A stretch of 64,000 bases of DNA, taken from assembly GCF_024054195.1 (NCBI RefSeq), contig NZ_JAMXLB010000001.1:3178737-3242736 (forward strand), given 5' to 3'. Both the position numbers and the translations under genes were made by a program. The notes beneath the pieces are model-generated. The model saw nothing but the letters and a program-made list of their open reading frames with translations. It did not search any database and was not told the DNA's origin. This stretch comes from Flavobacterium sp. NRK F7 (GTDB lineage Bacteria; Bacteroidota; Bacteroidia; Flavobacteriales; Flavobacteriaceae). Positions 1 to 8,854 of the stretch are shown here, piece after piece. Position 1 is the stretch's first letter; each line of letters begins with the position of its first letter.

Positions 1-199
1 TTTGTTTAAAGACAAATTTAGAATTAAAAAGTTATAAATAATTACCTAAATCACAAAACAGGTATTTTTACGGGTATAGGGTTTACAAGAATGCTATAAT
101 TTAGCAAAGTGTTAAGAAAATGAATTTTTGTAAGTATAAACCTATTCAAATTTTGATTACTTTAGTAAAAATATTATTAACTATTAAATTTTTACAATT

Positions 200-754
200 A
201 TGTCAACAGAACCTTTTATTGGAGAAATCAAAATTTTCGGATTTAATTTTGCACCTCAGAGTTATCAATTATGCATGGGTCAAATCTTGTCAATCGCTCA
301 AAACACTGCTTTGTTTTCTTTAATGGGAACTACTTATGGAGGTAACGGGCAAACCACTTTCGCTTTACCCGATTTAAGAGGAAGAATGCCAATTGGTCAA
401 GGCCAAGGACCTGGTTTACCAAATTATACTATGGGGCAATTATCCGGAACAACGAATGTGACGCTTTTAACATCAAATATTCCAGCACACGTGCATACTT
501 TAAATTCTATGCAAGTAAAAATTAAAGCAGCCACTAATTTAGCTGAAGAACAAAATCCTAATGGAAATTTTCCAGCAGTAACAGCAATAGATTCTTATAG
601 TCCAGTTTCCACAGCAAATGTGTTCATGGGTGGAACACAAGTATCAGGAACAACAGATATAACTGGTTCTAATATTCCAGTAAATATTCAAAATCCATAC
701 TTAACTATTAATTATTCTATTGCTATATACGGAATTTTCCCTAGCAGGAATTAA
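200..754 (+). CDS. Tail-collar domain protein (microcystin-dependent protein-like), copy 1
   Basis: The 184-residue protein belongs to the phage tail-collar / microcystin-dependent protein family. The N-terminal motif GEIKIFGFNFAP, then TYGGNGQTTFALPDLRGR and a GQGQGPG glycine-rich loop (about residues 45-75) are the family hallmark. There is no signal peptide. Collar domains form trimeric receptor- or fibre-like structures in phages; the role of the free-standing chromosomal copies in Bacteroidota is not established. It is followed 33 bp later by a paralogue of identical length, pointing to tandem duplication. The ATG at 200 is chosen because homology starts there; a longer frame upstream is in another phase. 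Confidence 0.88.
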   Translation: MSTEPFIGEIKIFGFNFAPQSYQLCMGQILSIAQNTALFSLMGTTYGGNGQTTFALPDLRGRMPIGQGQGPGLPNYTMGQLSGTTNVTLLTSNIPAHVHTLNSMQVKIKAATNLAEEQNPNGNFPAVTAIDSYSPVSTANVFMGGTQVSGTTDITGSNIPVNIQNPYLTINYSIAIYGIFPSRN

Positions 755-787
755 TTCAATTGAGTATAACTTTAAAATATAAATATT

Positions 788-1342
788 ATGTCTACAGAAC
801 CTTTCATAGGAGAAATTAAAATTTTTGGATTTTATTTTGCACCTAGAGGATACATGCTTTGCGCTGGTCAAATCCTTTCAATCGCTCAAAACACAGCTTT
901 ATTTTCATTAATTGGTACAACCTATGGAGGTAATGGACAAACCACTTTTGCTCTTCCAGATTTACAAGGTAGAATGCCTATTGGACAAGGACAAGGGCCT
1001 GGTCTACCTGATTATTCAATTGGTGAAAGGAGCGGACATAATACAGTGACTCTTATATCATCTAATCTTCCTGCTCACATGCATACTTTAACCAATGTAA
1101 ATGTTAAAATTCAAGCAAGTTCAGGATTAGGTGAAGAACAATCTCCAAGCGGAAATTATCCTGCAGTAACTGGATCAGATTCTTACAGCCCAGTTGCTTC
1201 TCCAAATATTTTTATGGGAGGAACACAAGTATCTGGCACAACGGATATAACTGGTTCTAATATTCCTTTTAGTATCATGAATCCTTATTTAACGATAAAT
1301 TATTCAATTGCAACCGTAGGAATTTTTCCAAGTAGAAACTAA
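788..1342 (+). CDS. Tail-collar domain protein (microcystin-dependent protein-like), copy 2
   Basis: A 184-residue paralogue of the preceding gene, collinear throughout. It shares the start MSTEPFIGEIKIFGF, the TYGGNGQTTFALPDL collar motif, the central FMGGTQVSGTTDITGS stretch and the C-terminal NPYLTINYSIA. Divergence is concentrated around residues 75-130, where a receptor-contacting surface would be expected to vary. It is probably co-transcribed with copy 1. A strong hairpin follows at 1366-1400, before the binding-protein gene. The function of such tandem collar proteins outside phages is unknown. Confidence 0.88.
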   Translation: MSTEPFIGEIKIFGFYFAPRGYMLCAGQILSIAQNTALFSLIGTTYGGNGQTTFALPDLQGRMPIGQGQGPGLPDYSIGERSGHNTVTLISSNLPAHMHTLTNVNVKIQASSGLGEEQSPSGNYPAVTGSDSYSPVASPNIFMGGTQVSGTTDITGSNIPFSIMNPYLTINYSIATVGIFPSRN

Positions 1343-1365
1343 ATCAAATATAAATTTTAAAAAAT

Positions 1366-1400
1366 AAAGGAAACATTATTAAGATTATGATGTTTCCTTT
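1366..1400 (+). terminator. Hairpin between collar genes and downstream pair
   Basis: A perfect 11-bp stem (AAAGGAAACAT at 1366-1376 with ATGTTTCCTTT at 1390-1400) lies 23 bp after the second collar gene. The 3' arm ends in TTT but no long T-run follows, so it may be a weak terminator or an mRNA-stabilising hairpin that sets different expression of the collar and binding-protein genes. Confidence 0.6.
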
Positions 1401-1417
1401 ATAAATATAAGAACAAA

Positions 1418-2566
1418 ATGCAAAAAATTGGAATCCTTTTACCAAGATCAACTTACTATCAAACCATTAGCTTTGATATTTTTCAAGGTCTTCAATCGGG
1501 TTTAGAAAATTTAGAAAAAAAAGAATATCAAATTATTACTGAAAATATTGGTTTTGGAGCAGATAAGCAACAATGCTATCGTGCTGCAGAAAAACTATTA
1601 TTAGAAGAAAATGTTAGCTTAGTTGTAGCTTACATTGGTCATCGAACTGCAGAGCTATTAAGGCCATTATTTTTAGCCGCAAATAAAATATTAATAGTAC
1701 TTGATGCAGGTGCCAACTTACCCCTTGAATGGCCAACTTGTCCTAATATCATTTACCACTCCTTACACAATTCTCTAGGTGCTCGATTATCAGCACAAAA
1801 AGCCATCAGAGAGGGATATAATCAAGGTGCGTTAATTACAGGATATTATGATGGCGGTTATCTACACACCTATAGTATTAGTAAAAGTTTCGAAGATAGT
1901 AATGGAAAAATCGTTTTTAATCATGCAACGGGTTATAGAGAAGATGATTTTAACATGGATCCATTGGCTACACATTTAGATCAATTTCCAAATACAACCC
2001 TATTATCCATCTTTAGCGGAGATTTTGTACAATGGTATTTTGCCGAAATTAATAAAAAATTTAAAAATAAGAATTTACCAATTTATTTAACTCCATTTGG
2101 AATGGAAGAAACCATGCTCGAAAAAGCAGAATTTGCAAGTGAACACATCAAAGGAATTACGGCTTGGTCAAAAAAAATTAAAAATTCGCATAACCAACAT
2201 TTCATTGAAGCTTTAGAAGCAAAAGGTAAAACACCAAATTTATTTTCTCTTATCAGTTGGGAAAGCGCAGCGATAGTCGAAAAAATAATTTCTTTATTAG
2301 ATATTCATAAGGCGAACTTAAACGAAATTTCTTCCGCTTTAAAAGATTTTGAATTTAAAACTCCAAGAGGGATAATTTCCTTTGATCAAAAAACAAACAC
2401 AACTTTAAGTCCTTTATTTGAAGCCAAAGTAGTTGACAAAAACGGCTATTGTGATATTGAAATAGAAAAAGAAATTACAAATTACAAAGAAGAATTTGAG
2501 AAATTAGCCTCTTTCCAATTAGAAAACATAAACTCGGCTTGGTACAATAGTTATACTTGTATATAA
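1418..2566 (+). CDS. Type 1 periplasmic-binding-fold protein without signal peptide
   Basis: A 382-residue protein resembling the LivJ/AmiC-like (branched-chain amino acid type) substrate-binding fold. It starts directly with the first beta strand (MQKIGILLPRSTYY) and continues with alternating strand/helix segments, a hinge-like LITGYYDGGYLHTYS segment near residue 140 and a GITAWS strand near residue 250. No signal peptide or lipobox is visible, so it is probably a cytoplasmic ligand sensor, as AmiC is, rather than a transporter component. No permease or ATPase genes are nearby. A formyltransferase follows after one base, so the two are very likely translated together. The ligand is unknown. 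Confidence 0.72.
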   Translation: MQKIGILLPRSTYYQTISFDIFQGLQSGLENLEKKEYQIITENIGFGADKQQCYRAAEKLLLEENVSLVVAYIGHRTAELLRPLFLAANKILIVLDAGANLPLEWPTCPNIIYHSLHNSLGARLSAQKAIREGYNQGALITGYYDGGYLHTYSISKSFEDSNGKIVFNHATGYREDDFNMDPLATHLDQFPNTTLLSIFSGDFVQWYFAEINKKFKNKNLPIYLTPFGMEETMLEKAEFASEHIKGITAWSKKIKNSHNQHFIEALEAKGKTPNLFSLISWESAAIVEKIISLLDIHKANLNEISSALKDFEFKTPRGIISFDQKTNTTLSPLFEAKVVDKNGYCDIEIEKEITNYKEEFEKLASFQLENINSAWYNSYTCI

Positions 2567-2567
2567 T

Positions 2568-3503
2568 ATGGAAAATAATGTAAAAATAGTATTGTTATGT
2601 GGTGGGAGATTTGCTTTTCCAGCTTTACAATTATTAGCTTTTGAAAAATTTCTACATGGAGTAGCTATTGGAAAAGCTTCTGAAAATATAGTTGATGCAT
2701 TAGAAAATGAATGTGCTAATAATCAAATAAAATTCAAGCATTTTCCAAACAAAGCTAAAATAGGGCAAATGAAAGATTGGATACATGAAATTAAGCCAGA
2801 TTTTATTTTTTCCATATCCTTTCCATTTTTAATTCCAGAAGATGTTTTAGCATACGGAACTGAAAAATTCATCAATTTCCATCCAGGTCCATTACCTCAA
2901 TATAGAGGGGTTATGCCTATTTTTGAAGTCCTAAAAAATCAAGAAAGTCATACTGCTATATGCGCTCATTTCATGAACGCAAATTTTGATGAAGGTGATA
3001 TTATTTTTAATGATCCTATTCTCATTAACGAGAATGAAACCTATGGTAGTTTAACTGTTAAATTAAGTAATAGGGTTGGGCAAGTAGCTCTTAATATGGC
3101 AAATATGCTTCAATTTGCTAATTCAATTCCTCGGATTGTTCAAGATGAAGATGTTGCTTATTATTATGAAAAACCAACTTTATCTGACACTTATATCAAC
3201 TGGAAAAGAATGGATGCTGCGGAAATAGTTGCTTTAATAAATGCATGCAATCCATGGAATACGGGCGCAGACACCACTTTTATTGGAAATCCAGCAAAAT
3301 TAATAGATGCTAGAATTATCAATAAATCATCTAATCAAAATCGACCAGGAACAATAATTGAAATTTTAGATGAAAATGAAATTTGTATTGCCACAGTAGA
3401 TAATAAACAAATTGCGGTTACAATATTACAAACACAAGAAGGCATACAAACTGTAAAACAATTACATAGAAAATTAAATCTGATGAATTTAGCATTTAAT
3501 TAA
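2568..3503 (+). CDS. Formyltransferase family protein (Fmt/GART-like)
   Basis: A 311-residue N10-formyltetrahydrofolate-dependent formyltransferase-fold protein. The catalytic N-x-H is seen in FINFHPGPLPQYRG (Asn about 103, His about 105) and the partner Asp in NANFDEGDII about 40 residues later. The C-terminal part has an Fmt_C-like beta-rich segment. The canonical fmt of this organism would be expected elsewhere, and this protein diverges in its first 90 residues (start VKIVLLCGGRFAFPALQLLAF), so it may formylate a sugar, amino acid or other amine instead of Met-tRNA. It is tightly coupled to the upstream sensor-like protein. Confidence 0.75.
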   Translation: MENNVKIVLLCGGRFAFPALQLLAFEKFLHGVAIGKASENIVDALENECANNQIKFKHFPNKAKIGQMKDWIHEIKPDFIFSISFPFLIPEDVLAYGTEKFINFHPGPLPQYRGVMPIFEVLKNQESHTAICAHFMNANFDEGDIIFNDPILINENETYGSLTVKLSNRVGQVALNMANMLQFANSIPRIVQDEDVAYYYEKPTLSDTYINWKRMDAAEIVALINACNPWNTGADTTFIGNPAKLIDARIINKSSNQNRPGTIIEILDENEICIATVDNKQIAVTILQTQEGIQTVKQLHRKLNLMNLAFN

Positions 3504-3507
3504 ACAC

Positions 3508-3515
3508 TATATTTG
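3508..3515 (+). promoter_or_regulatory. Bacteroidota -7 promoter element (TATATTTG)
   Basis: An exact match to TAnnTTTG, 20 bp upstream of the adhesin start. It suggests the adhesin has its own promoter rather than relying on the collar/formyltransferase genes. No clear -33 TTG at the usual spacing was found. Confidence 0.5.
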
Positions 3516-3534
3516 TATAAAAATTAACACAAAA

Positions 3535-6441
3535 ATGACTAATATGAAACAAAAAATTACTTTACTCTTATTTATGATTTCTTTTCTATCTTGGGAAGGA
3601 AATGCACAAACTCAGTTTTGGAGCGATACATTTGAAGATGTAGGTGCCCCTAGCAGTGGTACTCGTACACCTGAAAATGATGGCGGTGGAGTTTTTTCAA
3701 CACCTTACCCATCTTATTTTGCAAGAGTGACTAATAGTGATATTGACCTTTTCTTTGGAAGTTATTCAGGTCAAGAAGGTAGTAAATTCTGGGCAGCAGA
3801 AGATAATGACGGAGCTTTTGGGTCAGGTAATGAAGAACAACAAATTGATTTCACAAATATTAATATTTCAGGAAAAACAGGCTTGTCATTTAAAGGTTTA
3901 TTTGCAGCAAATAATCAAAATGCAGCTTTTGAATCACTTGCATTTGGATTTACTCATTCCGATTATATTATTGTTGAATACCAAATCGATGGTGGTCCTT
4001 ATGTACCATTGATTCGGTTTTTTGCTAACAACAGTGTAGGTACAGGAGTAAATAATAAATCACTTGCTGAAGAGCTAAGTGGAGATGAAATCGGAGAAGG
4101 AACAATCCTTACTACTTCATTTGGAGAATTTACAAAAACAATTCCTGCAACAGGAACAATTCTTAACCTTAGAATTCGAGTATTTACTAATGGTGGTAGT
4201 GAAGAAATTGCATTTGATAATTTTCGTTTATTTGAAGCTCCAGTATGTACTAATCCAACTGTACCAACTTTAGCAGCATCTGCGAATCCAGTATGTAATA
4301 GTGCTTCTACTACTTTAAATATTACAGGTACTTTAAATGATGCTACACAATGGGCAATATATACTGGTTCTTGCGGCGGAAGTTTAGTTGGAACTACTGC
4401 TACTTCTACTTTTGTGGTTACTCCAACAGGACCAAGTACAACCTATTATGTTAGAGGTGAAGGTGGTTGTGTAACCCCTGGAAGTTGTGGATCTATAACT
4501 ATTAATGTTAGCACAGTATCTCTTACACCTTCTTCACAAACAAATGTTGCTTGTAATGGTGGTGCTAATGGTGCGGCATCGGTAAACGTTGCAACTGGTG
4601 GTGTGGGACCTTATACATATAATTGGACACCAGGTAACCCGACGGGTGATGGAACCACTTCTGTAACAGGATTAACAGCTGGAACTTGGACATGTACCGT
4701 AACGGATGCAAACGGCTGTACAGCTTCACAGAACTTTACAATTACACAACCTACAGCTTTATCATTAACTCCAGCTTCTCAAACGAATGTTGCTTGTAAT
4801 GGTGGTGCTAATGGTGCGGCAGCTGTAAATGCTGCAACTGGTGGTGCTGGTGGTTATACTTATAATTGGACGCCTGGTAATCCTATTGGTGACGGGACAA
4901 CTTCTGTTACAGGTTTAACGGCAGGAACTTGGACATGTACCGTAACGGACGCTAACGGTTGTACCACTTCTCAAAACTTTACAATTACGCAACCAACAGC
5001 TTTATCATTAACTCCAGCTTCACAAACGAATGTTGCTTGTAATGGCGGTGCTAATGGTGCGGCAGCTGTAAATGTTGCAACTGGTGGTGCTGGTGGTTAT
5101 ACTTATAATTGGACACCTGGTAATCCTATTGGTGACGGGACAACTTCAGTAACAGGATTGACAGCTGGAACTTGGACCTGTACCGTTACTGACGCTAATG
5201 GATGTACTGCTTCACAAAACTTTACAATTACGCAACCTACTGCTTTATCGTTAACTCCTTCTTCTCAAACGAATGTAGCATGTAACGGAGGTGCTAATGG
5301 TGCAGCAGCTGTGAATACTGCAACTGGCGGTGCTGGTGGATATACTTATAATTGGACTCCAGGTAACCCAACGGGTGACGGCACTCCTTCTGTAACCGGA
5401 TTAACTGCTGGAACTTGGACGTGTACCGTAACAGATGCAAATGCTTGTACTACTTCGGTAAACTTTACAATTACGCAACCAACTGCTTTATCATTAACTC
5501 CTTCTTCTCAAACGAATGTAGCATGTAACGGAGGTGCTAACGGTGCTGCAGCTGTGAATACTGCAACTGGCGGTGCTGGTGGATATACTTATAATTGGAC
5601 GCCTGGTAACCCAACAGGTGATGGGACTCCTTCTGTAACAGGATTAACAGCAGGTACTTGGACGTGTACCGTAACGGACGCTAACGGTTGTACCACTTCT
5701 CAAAACTTTACAATTACACAACCAACAGCTTTATCATTAACTCCAGCTTCACAAACGAATGTTGCTTGTAATGGCGGTGCTAATGGTGCGGCAGCTGTAA
5801 ATGTTGCAACTGGTGGTGCTGGTGGTTATACTTATAATTGGACACCTGGTAATCCTATTGGTGACGGGACAACTTCAGTAACAGGATTGACAGCTGGAAC
5901 TTGGACGTGTACCGTAACGGACGCTAACGGTTGTACCACTTCTCAAAACTTTACAATTACGCAACCAACAGCAATTGACAATACAATTTCTGAAAACACA
6001 ACAGGAATTCTAACAGCAAATGCTACAGATGCTGGTATGACATACCAATGGTATGAATGTCCAAATACACTATTAAATGGTGAAACCAATCAAGATTTTA
6101 TACCTTCAAGCCTTGGAGATTATAAAGTTGTAATCACTTTCAATGGATGTACAGTAGAATCTGCTTGTTATACTGTTACAGCTTTAGACACTAAAGCATT
6201 TGAAAATGAAACTCAGTTTACGATTTATCCAAACCCAACAAACGGATTGGTAATTATTAAAACCAATACAAGTGGTGAATTTGTTATTGTAAACCAATTA
6301 GGTCAAACCATGAAAACATTCAATCTAAATTTAAATATTGAAAACATTATCAATGTAGAGAATTTAGCAGATGGCATCTATTTTATCAAAGGTTTATCGA
6401 GCAATCAAATTAAGGCTCAGAGACTTATAATTAAAAAATAA
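3535..6441 (+). CDS. SprB-repeat surface adhesin with T9SS C-terminal sorting domain
   Basis: A 968-residue exported protein. It has an N-terminal signal peptide (cleavage after GNAQ), a beta-sandwich-like region (about 25-235), an Ig-like segment (about 240-325), then six 81-residue SprB-type repeats (residues 329-814; TNVACNGGANGAA, YTYNWTPGNP, TWTCTVTDANGC). An Ig-like segment follows, then a type A T9SS sorting domain (FTIYPNPTNG ... ADGIYFIKG ... IKK end). It should be secreted by the type IX system and attached to the cell surface. SprB itself is the mobile gliding adhesin of Flavobacterium and is far larger; this one is a small repeat adhesin of unknown ligand. Repeats are nearly identical at DNA level. 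Confidence 0.9.
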   Translation: MTNMKQKITLLLFMISFLSWEGNAQTQFWSDTFEDVGAPSSGTRTPENDGGGVFSTPYPSYFARVTNSDIDLFFGSYSGQEGSKFWAAEDNDGAFGSGNEEQQIDFTNINISGKTGLSFKGLFAANNQNAAFESLAFGFTHSDYIIVEYQIDGGPYVPLIRFFANNSVGTGVNNKSLAEELSGDEIGEGTILTTSFGEFTKTIPATGTILNLRIRVFTNGGSEEIAFDNFRLFEAPVCTNPTVPTLAASANPVCNSASTTLNITGTLNDATQWAIYTGSCGGSLVGTTATSTFVVTPTGPSTTYYVRGEGGCVTPGSCGSITINVSTVSLTPSSQTNVACNGGANGAASVNVATGGVGPYTYNWTPGNPTGDGTTSVTGLTAGTWTCTVTDANGCTASQNFTITQPTALSLTPASQTNVACNGGANGAAAVNAATGGAGGYTYNWTPGNPIGDGTTSVTGLTAGTWTCTVTDANGCTTSQNFTITQPTALSLTPASQTNVACNGGANGAAAVNVATGGAGGYTYNWTPGNPIGDGTTSVTGLTAGTWTCTVTDANGCTASQNFTITQPTALSLTPSSQTNVACNGGANGAAAVNTATGGAGGYTYNWTPGNPTGDGTPSVTGLTAGTWTCTVTDANACTTSVNFTITQPTALSLTPSSQTNVACNGGANGAAAVNTATGGAGGYTYNWTPGNPTGDGTPSVTGLTAGTWTCTVTDANGCTTSQNFTITQPTALSLTPASQTNVACNGGANGAAAVNVATGGAGGYTYNWTPGNPIGDGTTSVTGLTAGTWTCTVTDANGCTTSQNFTITQPTAIDNTISENTTGILTANATDAGMTYQWYECPNTLLNGETNQDFIPSSLGDYKVVITFNGCTVESACYTVTALDTKAFENETQFTIYPNPTNGLVIIKTNTSGEFVIVNQLGQTMKTFNLNLNIENIINVENLADGIYFIKGLSSNQIKAQRLIIKK
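4519..5976 (+). repeat. Six tandem 243-bp SprB-type coding repeats
   Basis: Six in-frame 243-bp units encode the 81-residue repeats. Units 4 and 5 share GDGTPSV and VNTATGG; units 2, 3 and 6 share GDGTTSV and TPASQ. Long blocks are base-identical between units 3 and 6 and between units 4 and 5, so recent duplication or gene conversion is likely. Copy number is expected to vary between strains. Confidence 0.9.
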
Positions 6442-6474
6442 TGATTACTTTTAACTTATGAAAATTTAAAAAGC

Positions 6475-6509
6475 GGTTGTTACGAATTTTCGTAGCAACC
6501 CTTTTTTTA
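6475..6509 (+). terminator. Rho-independent terminator after adhesin
   Basis: The stem GGTTGTTACGA (6475-6485) pairs with TCGTAGCAACC (6490-6500) and is followed by a T-run. It lies 33 bp after the adhesin stop codon. Confidence 0.85.
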
Positions 6510-6550
6510 TTTTTTTTAGTATTACTGCATTAATAACCAATTCAAACATT

Positions 6551-7072
6551 ATGGAAAGAAGAAATTTTGTTAAGAAAATGAGTGCCTTTACAACTGGGTC
6601 ACTTTTATTATCTGGATCTAATTTATATTCATTTGAAAAAGAAAATGAAGTAGAACGTAATTCCATAGACTTGTCTCCTTTAATTTTTAATGATAGTGAA
6701 ATCATTTTAAAAGGAAACTTTATAGATGTTGAAACTTTAGAAACGATTCAAGGGGTTTCTATGAAAACTAAAGTAAATAAAAACCGATTGTTCTCATTTA
6801 AAGAAACTATAGAATCAAAAAACGGTTCTTATGAAATTAAGACTGGTTTTTCAACTGTAGATAAAAAAGTAATTGAAAAAGTGACTGTTGAAATAACTGC
6901 TGAAGGTTACCAAACACTTTCAACTCAATTATACTTATCTCGATTAGGTTGCAATATACATTGTTCAATTTGGGACTATAATCCAAATTTAAAAATTGAG
7001 GATACTCCCAAAAACAGCTTACATGGTAATTATACAGTATCTAATTTCAATTTTCAACTAAAGAGAAATTAA
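6551..7072 (+). CDS. Small exported protein with Tat-like signal, function unknown
   Basis: A 173-residue protein. The N-terminus MERRNFVKK followed by a hydrophobic stretch (about 12-27) looks like a Tat signal. The remainder is beta-rich; the segment ILKGNFIDVETLETIQGVSMKT resembles the start of carboxypeptidase-regulatory-like or dioxygenase-type beta sandwiches seen in exported Bacteroidota proteins. Two cysteines lie in LGCNIHCSIWDYNP near residue 138-142. It stands alone between two terminators, convergent with dnaB. No specific function is recognised. Confidence 0.7.
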   Translation: MERRNFVKKMSAFTTGSLLLSGSNLYSFEKENEVERNSIDLSPLIFNDSEIILKGNFIDVETLETIQGVSMKTKVNKNRLFSFKETIESKNGSYEIKTGFSTVDKKVIEKVTVEITAEGYQTLSTQLYLSRLGCNIHCSIWDYNPNLKIEDTPKNSLHGNYTVSNFNFQLKRN

Positions 7073-7084
7073 AGGAAAAAGAAT

Positions 7085-7120
7085 AAAAAAGAGGTTTCAA
7101 AATGGAAACCTCTTTTTTTA
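7085..7120. terminator. Bidirectional terminator between exported protein and dnaB
   Basis: The stem GAGGTTTC/GAAACCTC is flanked by an A-run on the left and a T-run on the right, so it can serve both converging genes. Confidence 0.85.
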
Positions 7121-7153
7121 TATAGCATATTCTTTTCTATTCTCCTTTTCTCA

Positions 7154-8701
7154 TTAAAAAGGAACATCAGAATCATCATCATCGGAATTAAAACTACTTC
7201 CAAAAGCATCATTTGGTGATGGAAGATTAGGAGTTGCAAATGGATTTTGATCATCCAAATTCATTTTAGAAGGCAATTCGTCAAAAGGCGAACTGAAATC
7301 ATCAAGATTGTCAAATTTACCCAAATTCCCCACAAATTTCAATCGGATATTATCCAATCCTCCATTTCTGTGCTTAGCTACAATAAATTCAGCCTGACCT
7401 TGAGTTGGAGTTCGTTCTTCATCATCCCACTCATCAATTTTATAATATTCTGGTCGATAAATGAATGATACTATATCCGCATCTTGCTCGATAGCTCCGG
7501 ATTCTCTTAAATCAGAAAGTAAGGGTCTTTTACTTGAACCACGTGTTTCAACTGCACGAGATAACTGAGATAAAGCAATGACTGGAACATTTAATTCTTT
7601 TGCTAAAGCTTTTAAGTTTCTAGAAATAGTAGAAATTTCTTGCTCCCGATTTCCTCCTCCTTTTCCATTTCCTCCAGCAGTCATCAATTGAAGGTAATCA
7701 ATAACTATCATTTTAATACCGTACTGAGAAGCCAAACGTCTGGCTTTGGCACGTAAATCAAAAATAGATAATGAAGGTGTGTCATCTATATACAAAGGTG
7801 CCTTTTCTAAATCTTTTACTTTTATAGATAATTGTTCCCATTCATGTTTTTCTAATTTACCAGTTCTTAATTTTTCAGAAGACAATCCGGTTTCAGAAGA
7901 AATCAAACGAGTAATCAACTGCACAGAAGACATTTCTAAAGAAAAAAATGCAACTGGCGCACCATAATCGATAGCCATATTTCGAGCCATAGATAGTGTA
8001 AAAGCGGTTTTACCCATACCAGGACGAGCTGCAACAATAATTAAATCGGAAGGTTGCCATCCTGAAGTTAATTTATCTAAGTCATGAAAACCAGTAGGCA
8101 CACCACTAAGACCTTCTTTGCCTGCAATTTCTTCAATTCTTTTTTTGGCTTGAATAACCAAACTTTGAGCCGTTTCTGAACTCCTTTTGATGTTTCCTTG
8201 TGTTACTTCATATAATTTAGATTCTGCTTTATCCAACAAGTCGAATACATCTGTAGTTTCATCATAAGACTCTTCAATAATTTCACTTGAAATTTTGATC
8301 AAACTTCTTTGAATAAATTTCTGCAAAATAATTCTCGAATGAAATTCAATGTGAGCAGAAGAAGATATTTTTTGAGTTAGTTGAATTAAATAAAAATCCC
8401 CTCCAGCCAATTCCAATTTACCATTTTTCTTTAACTGTGCGGATACAGTTAATAAATCAATAGGCTGAGTATCATTAAATAATTCTACAATAGCTTCAAA
8501 AATATGTTTATGTGATTCTTTGTAAAAGGCATCGGGTTGCAAAATATCAATTACCTCATCAACTCCTTTCTTATCAATCATCATAGCACCTATTACAGCC
8601 TCTTCTAAATCAACAGCTTGAGGAGGAAGTTTCCCTTTCTCCAAGTTGATTATCGTGGTTTTATCCACTTTTAATGGGCTACTCTTTCTGATATTTTCCA
8701 T
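7154..8701 (-). CDS. dnaB: Replicative DNA helicase DnaB
   Basis: A 515-residue hexameric replicative helicase. The N-terminal primase-interacting domain (about 25-130, LPPQAVDLEEAVIGAMMID) is followed by a RecA-like core with Walker A ARPGMGKT (about 226-232), Walker B-type MIVIDYLQLM and the LSQLSRAVETR and AIEQDADIVSFIYRPEYY motifs. The C-terminal tail is a low-complexity acidic stretch (FGSSFNSDDDDSDVPF), common in flavobacterial DnaB. No intein or frameshift. It is the last gene of a minus-strand series that includes accA and tgt. Confidence 0.97.
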   Translation of the reverse strand: MENIRKSSPLKVDKTTIINLEKGKLPPQAVDLEEAVIGAMMIDKKGVDEVIDILQPDAFYKESHKHIFEAIVELFNDTQPIDLLTVSAQLKKNGKLELAGGDFYLIQLTQKISSSAHIEFHSRIILQKFIQRSLIKISSEIIEESYDETTDVFDLLDKAESKLYEVTQGNIKRSSETAQSLVIQAKKRIEEIAGKEGLSGVPTGFHDLDKLTSGWQPSDLIIVAARPGMGKTAFTLSMARNMAIDYGAPVAFFSLEMSSVQLITRLISSETGLSSEKLRTGKLEKHEWEQLSIKVKDLEKAPLYIDDTPSLSIFDLRAKARRLASQYGIKMIVIDYLQLMTAGGNGKGGGNREQEISTISRNLKALAKELNVPVIALSQLSRAVETRGSSKRPLLSDLRESGAIEQDADIVSFIYRPEYYKIDEWDDEERTPTQGQAEFIVAKHRNGGLDNIRLKFVGNLGKFDNLDDFSSPFDELPSKMNLDDQNPFATPNLPSPNDAFGSSFNSDDDDSDVPF

Positions 8702-8802
8702 AGCGCGAAGTTAACCAAAATTTAATTATTTCAATTTCTATTTGTTAATAGTCTAGTGTTAAAAACCTGTTCATAACCTTGTTATTTTTGTTTATAACAC
8801 AA

Positions 8803-8838
8803 AAAAAATCCGAAACCCTTAAGCTTCGGACTTAAAAT
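8803..8838 (-). terminator. Terminator downstream of accA
   Basis: On the minus strand TCCGAAGCTTAAGGGTTTCGGA forms a stem-loop followed by a run of Ts, just after the accA stop codon. It separates accA from dnaB transcription. Confidence 0.8.
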
Positions 8839-8854
8839 TTCAATTGGAAATGAA

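Noticed and set aside
200..1342. A prophage, because of tail-collar proteins
   Set aside because: No capsid, terminase, tail or lysis genes are near; stand-alone collar-domain proteins are common in Bacteroidota chromosomes.
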